Below are positions 32,843 through 42,330 of a DNA stretch of 64,000 bases, piece after piece (within the stretch, counting starts at the first letter, position 1; each line of letters begins with the position of its first letter). This DNA is from Amycolatopsis methanolica 239 (GTDB lineage Bacteria > Actinomycetota > Actinomycetes > Mycobacteriales > Pseudonocardiaceae), in assembly GCF_000739085.1 (NCBI RefSeq), contig NZ_CP009110.1, positions 2,294,001 to 2,358,000 of the forward strand. Reading direction: 5' to 3'. The position numbers were made by a program, and so were the translations under genes. The notes beneath the pieces are model-generated. The model did not search any database, was not told the DNA's origin, and saw nothing but the letters and a program-made list of their open reading frames with translations.

Positions 32843-33967
32843 ATGCCCATCACCACCAAGGTGTCCCTGGTCCGCCAGGCCCCCGGCACCTACGAAACCG
32901 CCACCGTGGAGCTGGACGACCCGCGCCAGGGTGAGGTCACGGTCAAGCTGGCCGCGTCCGGCCTGTGCCACTCCGACGACCACGTGGCCACCGGTGACGT
33001 GCCCGTCGCGGTGTACCCGTACGTCGGCGGCCACGAGGGCGCCGGTGTCGTCACCGCGGTCGGCCCGAACACGCCCGGCTACGAGGTCGGCGACCACGTC
33101 GTGTTCTCGTTCCTGCCCGCGTGCGGAAAATGCGAGTTCTGCGCGCAGGGGCTGTCCAACCTGTGCGACCTGGGCGCGTCGCTGCTCACCGGGGCGCGCG
33201 CGGACGACCCCACGAGCTTCCGGATGACCGAGAACGGCAACCCGGTCGGGCAGCAGTGCGGCATCTCGACGTTCGCCGAGTACACCACCGCGTCGGTGGA
33301 CTCCGTGGTCAAGATCGGCAAGGACATCCCGCTGAAGGCGGCCGCGCTCGTCGGGTGCGGCGTGCCGACCGGCTGGGGTTCGGCGGTCAACTCGGCGAAC
33401 ATCAAGCCCGGCGCGGTCGTGATCGTCATGGGCATCGGCGGCATCGGCGCGAACGCGCTGCAGGGCGCGGCGCACGCCGGCGCGAAGACGATCATCGCCG
33501 TGGACCCGGTGCAGTTCAAACGGGACAAGGCGAAGGTGTTCGGCGCGACCCACGCGTTCGCCACGATCGAGGAGGCGGCCGACTTCGCGCGGTCGCTGAC
33601 CAACGGGCAGGGCGCGGACGCCACGATCGTGACGATCGGTGTCGTGCGGGGCGATCACGTCGGCCAGGCGCTGGCGTCGATCCGCAAGGCCGGGACGGTC
33701 GTGCTGACCGGCCTCGGCAACATCACCGAGGCCGGTGCGCCGATCGCGCTGGGCGACCTGACGCTCATGCAGAAGCGGCTGCAGGGCTCGCTGTTCGGCG
33801 AGTCCAACCCGCGCCGCGACATCCCCAACCTGCTGCGCATGTACCAGGCGGGCCAGCTCAAGCTCGAGGAGCTGATCACGCGCGAGTACACACTCGACGA
33901 GGTCGCCCAGGCGTACGACGACATGCACGCGGGCCGCAACATCCGCGGCCTGGTGGTGTTCGACTGA
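32843..33967 (+). CDS. NDMA-dependent (nicotinoprotein) alcohol dehydrogenase
   Basis: This 374-aa zinc-type MDR alcohol dehydrogenase has catalytic-zinc residues in GLCHSDDH and GGHEGAGVV and the structural-zinc cluster CGKCEFCAQGLSNLC. The Rossmann motif is GIGGIGANALQGA. The N-terminus and the LTGARADDPTSFRM stretch fit the NDMA-dependent group of Amycolatopsis, Rhodococcus and Mycobacterium. That group keeps NAD(H) tightly bound and passes electrons to a separate acceptor. AGGAGGAG precedes ATG 32843. A perfect hairpin ends the operon. Confidence 0.9.
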   Translation: MPITTKVSLVRQAPGTYETATVELDDPRQGEVTVKLAASGLCHSDDHVATGDVPVAVYPYVGGHEGAGVVTAVGPNTPGYEVGDHVVFSFLPACGKCEFCAQGLSNLCDLGASLLTGARADDPTSFRMTENGNPVGQQCGISTFAEYTTASVDSVVKIGKDIPLKAAALVGCGVPTGWGSAVNSANIKPGAVVIVMGIGGIGANALQGAAHAGAKTIIAVDPVQFKRDKAKVFGATHAFATIEEAADFARSLTNGQGADATIVTIGVVRGDHVGQALASIRKAGTVVLTGLGNITEAGAPIALGDLTLMQKRLQGSLFGESNPRRDIPNLLRMYQAGQLKLEELITREYTLDEVAQAYDDMHAGRNIRGLVVFD

Positions 33968-33974
33968 GACGGGC

Positions 33975-34011
33975 GGACGGCCCGGCGCCCGACGGGGGCG
34001 CCGGGCCGTCC
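33975..34011. terminator. Strong hairpin terminator
   Basis: A perfect 15-bp stem (GGACGGCCCGGCGCC, 33975-33989, with 33997-34011) and 7-nt loop begin 8 bp after the alcohol dehydrogenase stop. It separates that operon from the convergent GH3 remnant. Confidence 0.8.
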
Positions 34012-34089
34012 GTGTTCAGCGGCATTCGCGGCGGGCCGAGGACCGGGTGGAGATCGCGTCTTCCGCGTCATGGACGACGGCGGCGCCGG

Positions 34090-36128
34090 TCAGCCGTTGA
34101 CCTCGGCGATCAGCTTCGCCAGGGTGTCCGCCGTCAGCGGGCTGCCCGGGAAGGCGGACATCCGGCTCAGCGGCAGGCTGCCCACGAACGACATCGTCGA
34201 CGGGTCGGCTGCCAGCCGCCCGATCGGCCCGCCGCCCGCGGCCGCGGCGAAGGCCTGTCCCAGCAGTTCCGCGCCGCGCGGGTCGGCGAACCATTCGGCC
34301 ACTGTGGACTCCCCGGTCAGCGGCACCCCGCACGTCGTCGCCGGCCACCTCGGCCACCGCGGTCGTGTGCAGGTGGCGTGAGGACGAGCCCACCGCGCAG
34401 TGGTACTCGCCGCCCTCCACGATCCACCGGTTCACGCGGGTGTCCCAGTAGGCCAGGTCCTCGCGGGCGATGCGCAGCACCACCTCGGCCGTCTCGCCCG
34501 CCGCGATCGCGACGTTCGCAAACGCTTTCAGCTCGCGCGGAGCCCGCCGCACCGCCGAACCGGGCACGCTCAAATACACCTGCACGACCTCACGCCCGTC
34601 CCGCCGCCCGGTGTTGGTCACCGGGACCCGGATCTCGATGCCGGAGTCCGTGACGGTCGCCTCCGCGGCGCCGTACTCGAACGTCGTGTACGACAACCCG
34701 AACCCGAACGGGTAGGCCACATCCTGCTCGCGCGCGTCGAAGCCGCGGTAGCCGACGTGCAGGCCCTCCCCGTAGCGCGCGCGCCCGTCCTCGCCGGGGA
34801 AGTCCAGGTAGGACGGGTGGTCGGCGAGCCGCGCCGGATCGTCTCGGGCAGCTGTCCCGACGGGTTGGTCCGTCCGAAGAGGACGTCGGCGAGCGCGCTG
34901 CCCCCGGCCTGCTCGAGCAGCCAGCCCTCCACGATGGCAGGCACCGCCGCCTCCCACGGGCGCGTCAGCACGACAGCGCCGTTGGACAGCACCACGACGG
35001 TGCGCGGGTTCGCCGCCGCGACCCGCTCGACCAGTTCGCGGTGCGCGGGCGGCAGTTCGACGCTGTCCCGGTCGGCGCCCTCGGTCTCGTGCTCGCTGCC
35101 GACGAAGACCAGCGCGACCTCGCTCTCCGCGGCGAGCGCCACCGCCTCGTCGATGTCGTCGTAACCGGACCCGAAACGCACCTCGGCTGATTCGGAGAGC
35201 GCGGTGCGGGCGTCGTCCAGCCGCGTCGGGGTGATGTGCGAGCTGCCGCCGCCCTGGTAGCGCGGGGTGCGGGCGAACTCGCCGATCACCGCCAGCGACT
35301 GGCTCTCCGACAGCGGCAGCAGGCCGCCCTCGTTCTTGAGCAGCACGACGGCCCGCGCGGCGATCTCGCGGGCGCGGGCGTGGTGGGCGTCCGCGTCGAA
35401 CTTGCCAGGCTCGCGCTCCGTGGCGCGCTCCGTGGCGCGCTCGACCAGCGCCCGGACCCGGTCGGCGGCCGCCCGCAGCGCGGCGGGATCGAGCCGCCCG
35501 TCCGCGACCGCCTCGGCCAGCGCCCGGTCTCCGGTGTCGTCGGGGCCGGGCATGGTCAGGTCCAGTCCCGCGGCGACGGCGGCGACCCGGTCCGCGACCG
35601 CGCCCCAGTCCGACACCAGGCCCTCGAACCCCCACTCCTCACGCAGGACTTCGGTGAGCAGCCAGCGGTTCTGGCTCGCGTAGACGCCGTTGAGCCGGTT
35701 GTACGAGCACATCACGGTCCACGGCCGCGCCTGGGTCACCACGCGCTGGAACGCGCGCAGGTACATCTCCCGCAGCGTGCGCTCGTCGATGTCGGCGCTG
35801 ATCCGCATGCGGTCGGTTTCCTGGCTGTTGACCGCGAAGTGCTTCAGCGACGCGCCGACCCCGCGGCTCTGCCGGGCCGCGCGCCCACTCGGTCGCCAGC
35901 ACGCCGGTCAGCAGCGGGTCCTCGGAGAAGTACTGGAAGTTACGGCCGCCCAGCGGGGTGCGCTTGAGGTTGATGCCGGGTCCGAGCAACACGGCGACGT
36001 CCATCGCGCGGCACTCGTCGCCCAGTGCCTCGCCCATGCGGCGCAGCAGGTCCGGGGAGCCCGGCCGCCGGGGTGGTGTGCCAGAAGTCCTTGCCGCTGG
36101 TGAGGGCCGCCTGCTCGGCGACGGCAGA
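34090..36128 (-). pseudogene. GH3 beta-glucosidase with frameshifts and an internal deletion
   Basis: All main parts of a bacterial GH3 enzyme are recognisable. N-terminal [11 protein letters not shown] is joined directly to [18 protein letters not shown] (about 80 codons lost, near 36060). [28 protein letters not shown] and the nucleophile region VSDWGAV follow. Then come the (a/b)6 domain, fibronectin-like HPSYLDFPGEDGR...YPFGFGLSYTTFEY and a C-terminal helical tail ending VNG. Single-base frameshifts occur near 35880, 34836 and 34326. The 5' end fuses at about 36128 with a truncated TetR gene. Substrate would have been beta-glucosides; the gene as read cannot be functional. Confidence 0.8.
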
Positions 36129-36673
36129 TCCTCGACGTGGCGACGCGCCTGATCGGGGAGGGCGGGTTCTGGGCGCTGTCCATGCAAGACGTGGCCGACG
36201 CCTGCGGGCTGACTGTGCCCGGGCTGCTGCACCACGTCGGGTCCAAGGACGGGTTGGTGCTGGCCGTGCTCGACCACCGGGACGCCGAAGACTTCCGGTC
36301 GCTGGCGGAGCAGCTGGGGCTGGGCGCGGACGCGACGGGCTGGCCGCGGGACATCTCGCTGGCCGAGGCGTGCGAGGCGCTGGTGCGGCGCAACGCCACG
36401 CAACCGGAGATCGTGCGGCTGTTCTCGGTGCTGCAGGCGGAATCGCTGGCGCCGGGCCACCCCGCGGCGGCCTGCTTCGCGGCGCGGCAGGAGCGGGTGC
36501 TGGCGGAGTTCACGGCCATGGTGTCCGGCCGCGTGCCCGACCCGGCGTCGCTGGCGCGCCAGGTGGTGGCGGCGATGGACGGGCTGCAGATCCAGTGGCT
36601 CCGCGACCCGGAGGGCACGGACCTGGTGGCGGAGTGGCAAGCGGCGGCGGCGCGCTTGTTCGCCGGGCTGTGA
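36128..36673 (+). pseudogene. TetR-family regulator lacking its first residues
   Basis: The reading [43 protein letters not shown] is a TetR HTH, followed by a ligand domain to 36673. The first ~10-15 residues and any promoter are missing, because the sequence before 36128 is GH3 antisense. GTG 36137 is the only nearby start and lacks a ribosome-binding site. It probably once repressed the divergent beta-glucosidase gene. A single deletion removed the shared promoter region. Confidence 0.65.
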
Positions 36674-36766
36674 CTGGCCGGCAGAGCAGGATGATCCCGA
36701 GCGTGAGCACGGCGTACGCCACGGCCGGCCACAGGTGAACCACGGGCCCTTCGCCGGCGGCGGGAG

Positions 36767-36958
36767 TCAAGCGTCCTTCTCGTCCAGGGTGACGTCGCCC
36801 GCGGCCCAGTGGCTGCCGGGCACCTCCGTGACGATCACGCGCACCGACTCCTTCGGCGCGTCCAGCGCCGACACCGTCGCCTCGGTCAGGGCGGTGATCA
36901 GCGCGCGGATCCGCGCCGGGTCACGGCCTTCGCGCACGCTGACCTGGATCAACGGCAT
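36767..36958 (-). CDS. 4-Oxalocrotonate tautomerase-like enzyme
   Basis: This 63-aa protein begins MPLIQVSVREGRDPARIRAL, giving the catalytic Pro-1 after Met removal. ESVRVIVTEVPGSHWAAG holds the family's later conserved residues. Such enzymes tautomerise or dehalogenate small unsaturated acids as hexamers. GAGGAGG precedes ATG 36958. It lies 60 nt after the MHS transporter stop on the same strand and probably shares its transcript. The 93 bp to the TetR stop hold no convincing gene. Confidence 0.85.
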   Translation of the reverse strand: MPLIQVSVREGRDPARIRALITALTEATVSALDAPKESVRVIVTEVPGSHWAAGDVTLDEKDA

Positions 36959-37017
36959 CACAGCCTCCTCGGGTGCCGGGGTCCGGGCTCCATCATCGCG
37001 GACCCCGGCGCGGGAGG

Positions 37018-38361
37018 TCAGGAGAGCCGTACCGGTTCGGCCGGCGTTTCCGCCGTCGCGCGGGCCGCGGTTTCCCGCTCGGCCCGGCCCCACGTCTCGC
37101 GCGTCAGCAGCGCCGACACCAGGCCCAGCGCGGAGTAGGCGAGGAACAGCAGCGCCGGGCCGAGCCAGCTCAGCCACAGGAACAGCAGCGTCGTCACGAA
37201 CGGTGTGCCCCCCGAGATCATCGCCGAGATCTGGTACGCCAGCGACGCCCCCGAGGAGCGCGTCTTGGCCTGGAACAGCTCGGGGAACCAGGCGCCCTGC
37301 GCGCCGGCGAGCGCGTTCTGGCACACCGCGTACGACACGAGAACGGTGACCACGATCGCGATCAGCGACGCCGTGTTGACCAGCAGGAACATCGGGATCG
37401 CCCACAGCGCGCCGAACAGCGTCACCCACAGGTAGACCGGGCGCCGTCCGATGCGGTCGGTCAGCCCGCCCCACGCGATCGTCGCGCCGATGCCGACCGC
37501 CGACGCGATGCACAGCGCCATGATCGTCTCGCCGCTGGTCGCCAGCTCCTCGGACTTCAGGTACGAGATCATGTAGGTGATGGCCACCGCGTAGCCCGCG
37601 GTCTCGGCGATCCGCAGGCCGATGCCGCGCAGCACGTTGCGCCAGTCCTCGCGCAGCACCTGCACGATCGGCGCCTTCACGATGTCGCCGCTGTCGCGCA
37701 CGTCCTCGAACACCGGCGACTCCGGCACCTTGGCGCGCACGACGAGCCCGACGATGACCAGGATCAGGCTGGCCAGGAACGGCACCCGCCACGCCCAGTC
37801 GCCGGACAGGTTCACCGACACCAGGAACACCAGGTTCGCCAGGAGCAGCCCGATCGGGAAGCCGGCCTGCACGATGCCGGTGAACGCGCCCTTGCGGCGC
37901 CACGGCGCGTGCTCGTAGGTCATCAGGATCGCGCCGCCCCACTCGGCGCCGTAGGCGACGCCCTGGATGATCCGCACGGTCACCAGCAGCGCCGGGGCCA
38001 GCACGCCGGCCGTCTCGTACGTCGGTAGCAGGCCGATCGCGAACGTGGCCAGTCCCATCACGATCAGCGACGCGACCAGCACCGGCTTGCGGCCGATCTT
38101 GTCGCCGAGGTGGCCGCCGATGATGCCGCCGATCGGTCGCGCGCCGAACCCGACACCGAGCGTGGCGAACGCCGACAGCGTGCCGATGACGGGTGAGGCG
38201 TTGGGGAAGAACGCGTGTCCGAAGTAGAGCGCCGCGGCGGTGCCGAAGCCGATGAAGTCGTAGCTCTCGATCACGGCCCCCGCGGTGGAGCCCCACGCGA
38301 CGCGGCGCGCATCGGGCGTGCCGTGCACCGGGCCGCGCATGGTGAGCGCTTCGCTGCGCAT
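37018..38361 (-). CDS. MFS transporter, MHS family
   Basis: This 447-aa carrier has 12 helices and MHS motifs: AVIESYDFIGFGTAAALYF, GDKIGRKPVLV, VRIIQGVAYGAEWGGA and DRIGRRPVYL. The start is ATG 38361 with AGGAAGG about 9 nt upstream. It is divergent from the tetrose operon, and their shared 187-bp spacer carries four TGTYRACA-like sites. It is therefore a good candidate for the uptake system of that pathway's substrate. Confidence 0.88.
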   Translation of the reverse strand: MRSEALTMRGPVHGTPDARRVAWGSTAGAVIESYDFIGFGTAAALYFGHAFFPNASPVIGTLSAFATLGVGFGARPIGGIIGGHLGDKIGRKPVLVASLIVMGLATFAIGLLPTYETAGVLAPALLVTVRIIQGVAYGAEWGGAILMTYEHAPWRRKGAFTGIVQAGFPIGLLLANLVFLVSVNLSGDWAWRVPFLASLILVIVGLVVRAKVPESPVFEDVRDSGDIVKAPIVQVLREDWRNVLRGIGLRIAETAGYAVAITYMISYLKSEELATSGETIMALCIASAVGIGATIAWGGLTDRIGRRPVYLWVTLFGALWAIPMFLLVNTASLIAIVVTVLVSYAVCQNALAGAQGAWFPELFQAKTRSSGASLAYQISAMISGGTPFVTTLLFLWLSWLGPALLFLAYSALGLVSALLTRETWGRAERETAARATAETPAEPVRLS

Positions 38362-38415
38362 TGTCGATTGCCTTCCTGTCAGGGGCCACCACGACCGTAC
38401 GCCGCAGTGCCCTCC

Positions 38416-38539
38416 TGTTAACAATGCAGGACATCGTGCGTTGCTCTTCAGGTGATGTCAACAGTATGTTTCGCGCTCTACCTGGCTGTCTATGGCAAAT
38501 TCTGCGGAAACCTTGTCTGTTGACACTTCTCTGTTAACA
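38416..38539. promoter_or_regulatory. Four TGT-YR-ACA operator-like sites in a divergent promoter
   Basis: TGTTAACA occurs at 38416-38423 and 38532-38539, TGTCAACA at 38456-38463 and TGTTGACA at 38518-38525. All are near-palindromic and share TGT-NN-ACA. The surrounding DNA is the most AT-rich of the region. The last site ends 9 bp before the isomerase ATG, so binding would block transcription start. The FCD-GntR regulator inside the operon (42331-43014) is the natural candidate. Confidence 0.6.
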
Positions 38540-38548
38540 TTGCCGACC

Positions 38549-39361
38549 ATGGAACGAACCGGATGGCCGGGCTGTTCGACGATCAGCTTCCGGCACCTGC
38601 CACTGGCGGTGGCGCTGGCGGTCATCGCGGAGTGCGGCTTCGGCGAAACCGACCTCGGCGCGTTGCCGGGGGTGTGCGACCACGTGCCGTACGACCTCAC
38701 CGACGACGCGGTGCGCGCCGTCGCCGCCGAGGTGGCGGCCTCCGGTCTGCGGGTCCGTTCGGTCAACGGCGACATCGGTGACCTGAACCGTCCGCACGAC
38801 GAGGACGAGCGGGCGGCCCACCTGCGCCGCCTGCTCGACCTCACCGCGGCCTGCGGGGCCGACGCGCTCGTGCTGCCCTGCGGCGCCCAGTCCCACGAGC
38901 CAGTGGCGACGCTGGACGAAGACCTCGACCTGGTCGCTGTGCAGCTGCACCGAGCCGCCGAGGCCGCCGCGCGGCACGGCGTCGCCATCTGGGTCGAGGC
39001 CCCGCACTACCACCGCCTGTGCTGGAACACCGAGCTGGCCGCCCGGCTGGCCGACCGGCTCGACCCCGCGGTGGGCCTGGTGCTCGACACCAGTCACATC
39101 GTCGCCTCCGGCGGCGACCCCGCGGCCTACGCCGAGAGGTTCGCCGGGCGCGTCGCCCACGTGCACCTGCGCGACGCCACCCCGGGCCACATCAACCACA
39201 GCATCGGCAACGGGGTGGTCGACTTCGCGGCCACCTTCGTCGCGTTGCGTGCCACCGGCTACCAGGGCGCCAGCTCGCTGGAACTGGAGACCCGGGATGT
39301 CACCGACGACGAACGGCCGGCCGCCGCGGTGAAGGCCGCGGCCTACATCGCCGGCCTGTGA
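38549..39361 (+). CDS. Sugar-phosphate isomerase/epimerase (TIM barrel), probable L-erythrulose-1-phosphate isomerase
   Basis: This 270-aa protein belongs to the xylose-isomerase-like TIM barrel family. It has metal-ligand regions in VEAPHYH, VLDTSHIV, HVHLRDATPGHINHSIGNG and SLELETRD. Within the locus (kinase, RpiB-type isomerase, SDR) it matches the isomerase used in mycobacterial threitol/erythritol breakdown. There L-erythrulose-1-phosphate is converted to D-erythrulose-4-phosphate. ATG 38549 is preferred to the upstream ATG 38492, which would place the operators inside the coding region. The substrate is an inference from context. Confidence 0.8.
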   Translation: MERTGWPGCSTISFRHLPLAVALAVIAECGFGETDLGALPGVCDHVPYDLTDDAVRAVAAEVAASGLRVRSVNGDIGDLNRPHDEDERAAHLRRLLDLTAACGADALVLPCGAQSHEPVATLDEDLDLVAVQLHRAAEAAARHGVAIWVEAPHYHRLCWNTELAARLADRLDPAVGLVLDTSHIVASGGDPAAYAERFAGRVAHVHLRDATPGHINHSIGNGVVDFAATFVALRATGYQGASSLELETRDVTDDERPAAAVKAAAYIAGL

Positions 39362-39384
39362 ACCCACGGAAGGAGAACACCGAA

Positions 39385-40158
39385 ATGCCTGACACGCAGC
39401 GCACCGCCGTGATCACCGGGGCGGGCGCGCCCCGCGGGATCGGCAAGGCCACCGCCGCCCGACTCGCCCGCGACGGCTGGGCCGTGGCCGTGCTCGACCT
39501 GAACGAGCCCGCCGCCAAGGAGGCCGCCGACGAGATCGCCGCCGGTACCGGCGCGCCGGTGTTCGCGCACGGCGTCGACGTGGCCGACGAGCCGTCCGTG
39601 CTCGCCGCCTACCGGGCCGTGCGCGCCGAGGTCGACGCCGGGCGGCTGCCGACGGTCGGCGTGGTCGTCAACATCGCCGGCATCACCTCCCCGGTGCCGT
39701 TCCTGGAGACCACGCTCGAACTGTGGAACAAGGTGATGGCGGTCAACGCGACCGGCACCTACCTGGTCACCAAGGCGTTCCTGCCGGACCTGATCAAGGC
39801 AGGCTGGGGCCGGATCGTGAACATGTCCTCGGTGTCGGCGCAGCAGGGCGGCGGCGTGTTCGGCCGCACCCCGTACAGCTCGGCGAAGGCCGCGATCCTC
39901 GGCTTCACCAAGGCGCTGGCCCGCGAGCTGGGCGACGCCGGGGTCACCGTCAACGCGGTCGCCCCGGGCGCGGTGGACACCGACATCCGCGTCGGCACCA
40001 CCGAGGAGCTCGAGGCCGCGATCGTCAAGAGCATCCCCATCGGCCGCCAGGCCACCGTCGCCGACGTGGCCGGGGTGATCGCGTGGCTCACCAGTGAGGA
40101 CGCCGGTTACCTGCAGGGCACGACCATCGACATCAACGGTGGCTCGTTCCTCCACTGA
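39385..40158 (+). CDS. Short-chain dehydrogenase/reductase
   Basis: This 257-aa classical SDR has GAGAPRGIGKATAARLA as the cofactor motif, NIAGI, the Ser in NMSSVSA and the Tyr-Lys pair in YSSAKAA. DINGG is near the end. GGAAGGAG precedes ATG 39385. In this operon it likely oxidises a tetritol to erythrulose or reduces a related keto sugar. The operon position supports this; the sequence alone does not fix the substrate. Confidence 0.88.
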   Translation: MPDTQRTAVITGAGAPRGIGKATAARLARDGWAVAVLDLNEPAAKEAADEIAAGTGAPVFAHGVDVADEPSVLAAYRAVRAEVDAGRLPTVGVVVNIAGITSPVPFLETTLELWNKVMAVNATGTYLVTKAFLPDLIKAGWGRIVNMSSVSAQQGGGVFGRTPYSSAKAAILGFTKALARELGDAGVTVNAVAPGAVDTDIRVGTTEELEAAIVKSIPIGRQATVADVAGVIAWLTSEDAGYLQGTTIDINGGSFLH

Positions 40159-40172
40159 GGACGGGAAGCGCG

Positions 40173-41846
40173 ATGACCTACCTCAGCAACGATCCGGCGA
40201 CCTTCGCCGAGGACGCGCTCGCCGGGTTCTGCGAGCTGCACGCGGACACCGTGCGGCGCGTCCCCGGCGGGGCGGTCCGCCGCAGCCGGCCGTCGCGGCC
40301 CAAGGTGGCCGTGCTGCCCGGCGGCGGATCCGGCCACTACCCGGCCTTCTACGGCGTCATCGGGCCCGGCCTGGCCGACGGCGCGGTGAGCGGCAACCTG
40401 TTCACCTCGCCGTCCGCGCAGGACGCGGTGTCGGTGGCGCGGGCGGCGCACTCCGGCGCGGGCGTCGTGTTCAGCTACGGCAACTACGCCGGTGACGTGA
40501 TGAACTTCGGCCTGGCCACCGAACGCCTGCGGGCGCAGGGGATCCGGGCGGAGAACGTCGTGGTCACCGACGACATCGCCAGCGCGGAGCGGCCCGCCGA
40601 GCGCCGCGGCATCGCCGGGGACTTCACCGTCTTCAAGGTGATGGGCGCGGCCGCCGAGGAAGGCATGGACCTCGACGAGGTCGTGCGCGTCGGCCGCAAG
40701 GCCAACGACGCGACCCGCACGATCGGCGCCGCCTTCGCCGGCTGCACGTTCCCCGGCGCGGACGCCCCGCTGTTCACCGTGCCGGACGGGCACATGGGCC
40801 TGGGGCTCGGCATCCACGGCGAACCCGGCCTGCGCGATGTGCCGCGGACGGCCGCGCGGGAACTCGCCGCGGACTTCGTGCGGCGCGTCCTGGCGGAGAA
40901 GCCGGCCGGGGCGGGGGACCGGATCGCGGTCCTGCTCAACGGGCTCGGCTCGGTCAAGCACGAGGAGCTGTTCGTGCTGTGGGCCGACGTGAGCCGTCTG
41001 CTGCGCGAATCCGGCCACACGCTGGTGCTGCCCGAGGTCGGCGAGCTCGTGACCAGCCTCGACATGGCCGGGGTGTCCCTGACCGTGACCTGGCTGGACG
41101 ACGAGCTGGAACGGCTGTGGACCGCACCCGCGTGGACCCCCGCGTTCCGCCGCGGCGCCATCGCGGCGGACTCCGGCGAGGAGGCCGTCGCGGAGGTGAC
41201 CGATGACGCCCCGCGGTTCGCCGAGGCCTCCGCGGAGTCCCGGCAGGTGGCCGGGGCGGTGCTCGACGGGCTGCGTGCGGTGCGGAAAGCGTTGCGGGAA
41301 GCCGAATCCGAGCTGGGCGCGATCGACGCGGTGGCCGGTGACGGCGACCACGGCCGCGGCATGGTCCGCGGCATCGACGCCGCCGTCACCGCCGCGGAAG
41401 CGGCCTGGCACCAGGGCGCGGGGGCGGGCGACGTGCTCGCCGCCGCCGGTGACGAGTGGGCCGCGCGCGCCGGTGGCACGTCCGGGGTCCTGTGGGGCGC
41501 CGGGCTGCGCGCGGCGGGCGAGGTCATCGGGGACGGCGTGATCGACGCGGTCGCCGCCGTGGACGCGTTCGCCGAGCGCGTGATGTCCCTCGGCGGCGCC
41601 GAGCCCGGCGACAAGACCCTGGTCGACGCGCTGGTGCCGTTCCGCGAGCGGCTGGCGTCCGGCACCTGGGCGCAGGCCGCGGCCGCCGCCGAAGACGCCG
41701 CCCGCGTCACCGCTGATCTGGTGCCGCGCAAGGGGCGGGCCCGCCCGCTCGCCGAGCGCAGCGTCGGCACCCCGGACCCGGGAGCCGTGTCGCTGGCCCT
41801 GATCGCCCGCGCCGTCTCCGAGTACCTGCGAGAAGGGACGCGATGA
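40173..41846 (+). CDS. Dihydroxyacetone/erythrulose kinase (DhaK-DhaL fusion)
   Basis: This 557-aa protein is a single-chain ATP-dependent kinase. The N-terminal DhaK domain (~1-325) has LPGGGSGHYPAFYG and the substrate-binding His in a PDGHMGLGLGIHGEPG stretch. The C-terminal DhaL domain (~350-550) has AGDGDHGRGMVRG and GGTSGVLWGAGL for Mg-ATP. Fusions of this type phosphorylate dihydroxyacetone or erythrulose. The neighbouring isomerases favour L-erythrulose. The stop overlaps the RpiB-type gene (ATGA). Confidence 0.87.
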   Translation: MTYLSNDPATFAEDALAGFCELHADTVRRVPGGAVRRSRPSRPKVAVLPGGGSGHYPAFYGVIGPGLADGAVSGNLFTSPSAQDAVSVARAAHSGAGVVFSYGNYAGDVMNFGLATERLRAQGIRAENVVVTDDIASAERPAERRGIAGDFTVFKVMGAAAEEGMDLDEVVRVGRKANDATRTIGAAFAGCTFPGADAPLFTVPDGHMGLGLGIHGEPGLRDVPRTAARELAADFVRRVLAEKPAGAGDRIAVLLNGLGSVKHEELFVLWADVSRLLRESGHTLVLPEVGELVTSLDMAGVSLTVTWLDDELERLWTAPAWTPAFRRGAIAADSGEEAVAEVTDDAPRFAEASAESRQVAGAVLDGLRAVRKALREAESELGAIDAVAGDGDHGRGMVRGIDAAVTAAEAAWHQGAGAGDVLAAAGDEWAARAGGTSGVLWGAGLRAAGEVIGDGVIDAVAAVDAFAERVMSLGGAEPGDKTLVDALVPFRERLASGTWAQAAAAAEDAARVTADLVPRKGRARPLAERSVGTPDPGAVSLALIARAVSEYLREGTR

Positions 41847-42307
41847 ACTACCGCATCGTGGTCGGCTGCGACGACGCCGGCCTGGACTACAAGGAACAAC
41901 TCGCCGCCGACCTGCGGGCCGACCCGCGGGTGGCCGAGGTGGTCGACCTCGGCGTGCACCGCGGCGCCGACGACGTGCACCGGCCCTACCCGGAGATCGG
42001 GCTCGCCGCGGGCGAGGCGATCCGCGACGGCAAGGCCGACCGGGCGGTGCTGGTGTGCGGCACCGGCATCGGGATGGCGCTGTCGGCGAACAAGGTGCCC
42101 GGCGTGCGGGCCACCACCGCGCACGACTCGTTCTCGGTCGAACGCTCGATCCTGTCCAACAACTGCCAGGTGCTCACGCTCGGGCAGCGGGTGGTCGGGC
42201 TGGAGCTGGCACGGCGGCTCGTGGCAGAGTGGCTGGGATACACCTTCGACGAGCGGTCCGCCAGCGCGGCGAAGGTATCGTTGATCAGCGAGTACGAGCG
42301 GTGCTGA
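41843..42307 (+). CDS. RpiB/LacAB-type isomerase, probable D-erythrulose-4-phosphate isomerase
   Basis: This 154-aa protein has the RpiB fold: VGCDDAGLDYKEQL, the catalytic Cys in VCGTGIGMALSANK and NNCQVLTLGQRV. RpiB relatives isomerise five- or four-carbon sugar phosphates. In a tetrose operon conversion of D-erythrulose-4-phosphate to D-erythrose-4-phosphate is expected. The ATG overlaps the kinase stop by 4 bp. Confidence 0.87.
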   Translation: MNYRIVVGCDDAGLDYKEQLAADLRADPRVAEVVDLGVHRGADDVHRPYPEIGLAAGEAIRDGKADRAVLVCGTGIGMALSANKVPGVRATTAHDSFSVERSILSNNCQVLTLGQRVVGLELARRLVAEWLGYTFDERSASAAKVSLISEYERC

Positions 42308-42330
42308 CGACCAGCCCGGGGAGGGCGCGC

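Noticed and set aside
35400-35450. Short direct repeat CGCTCCGTGGCG within the GH3 gene
   Set aside because: It encodes a repeated RATERATERE segment in frame and looks like simple local duplication in a linker, not a mobile or regulatory repeat.
36674-36770. Minus-strand hydrophobic reading ([18 protein letters not shown]) starting at a TTG after the tautomerase stop
   Set aside because: It lacks a ribosome-binding site and continues as plain antisense of the TetR gene. It might be a fragment of a lost membrane gene, but the evidence is too weak.
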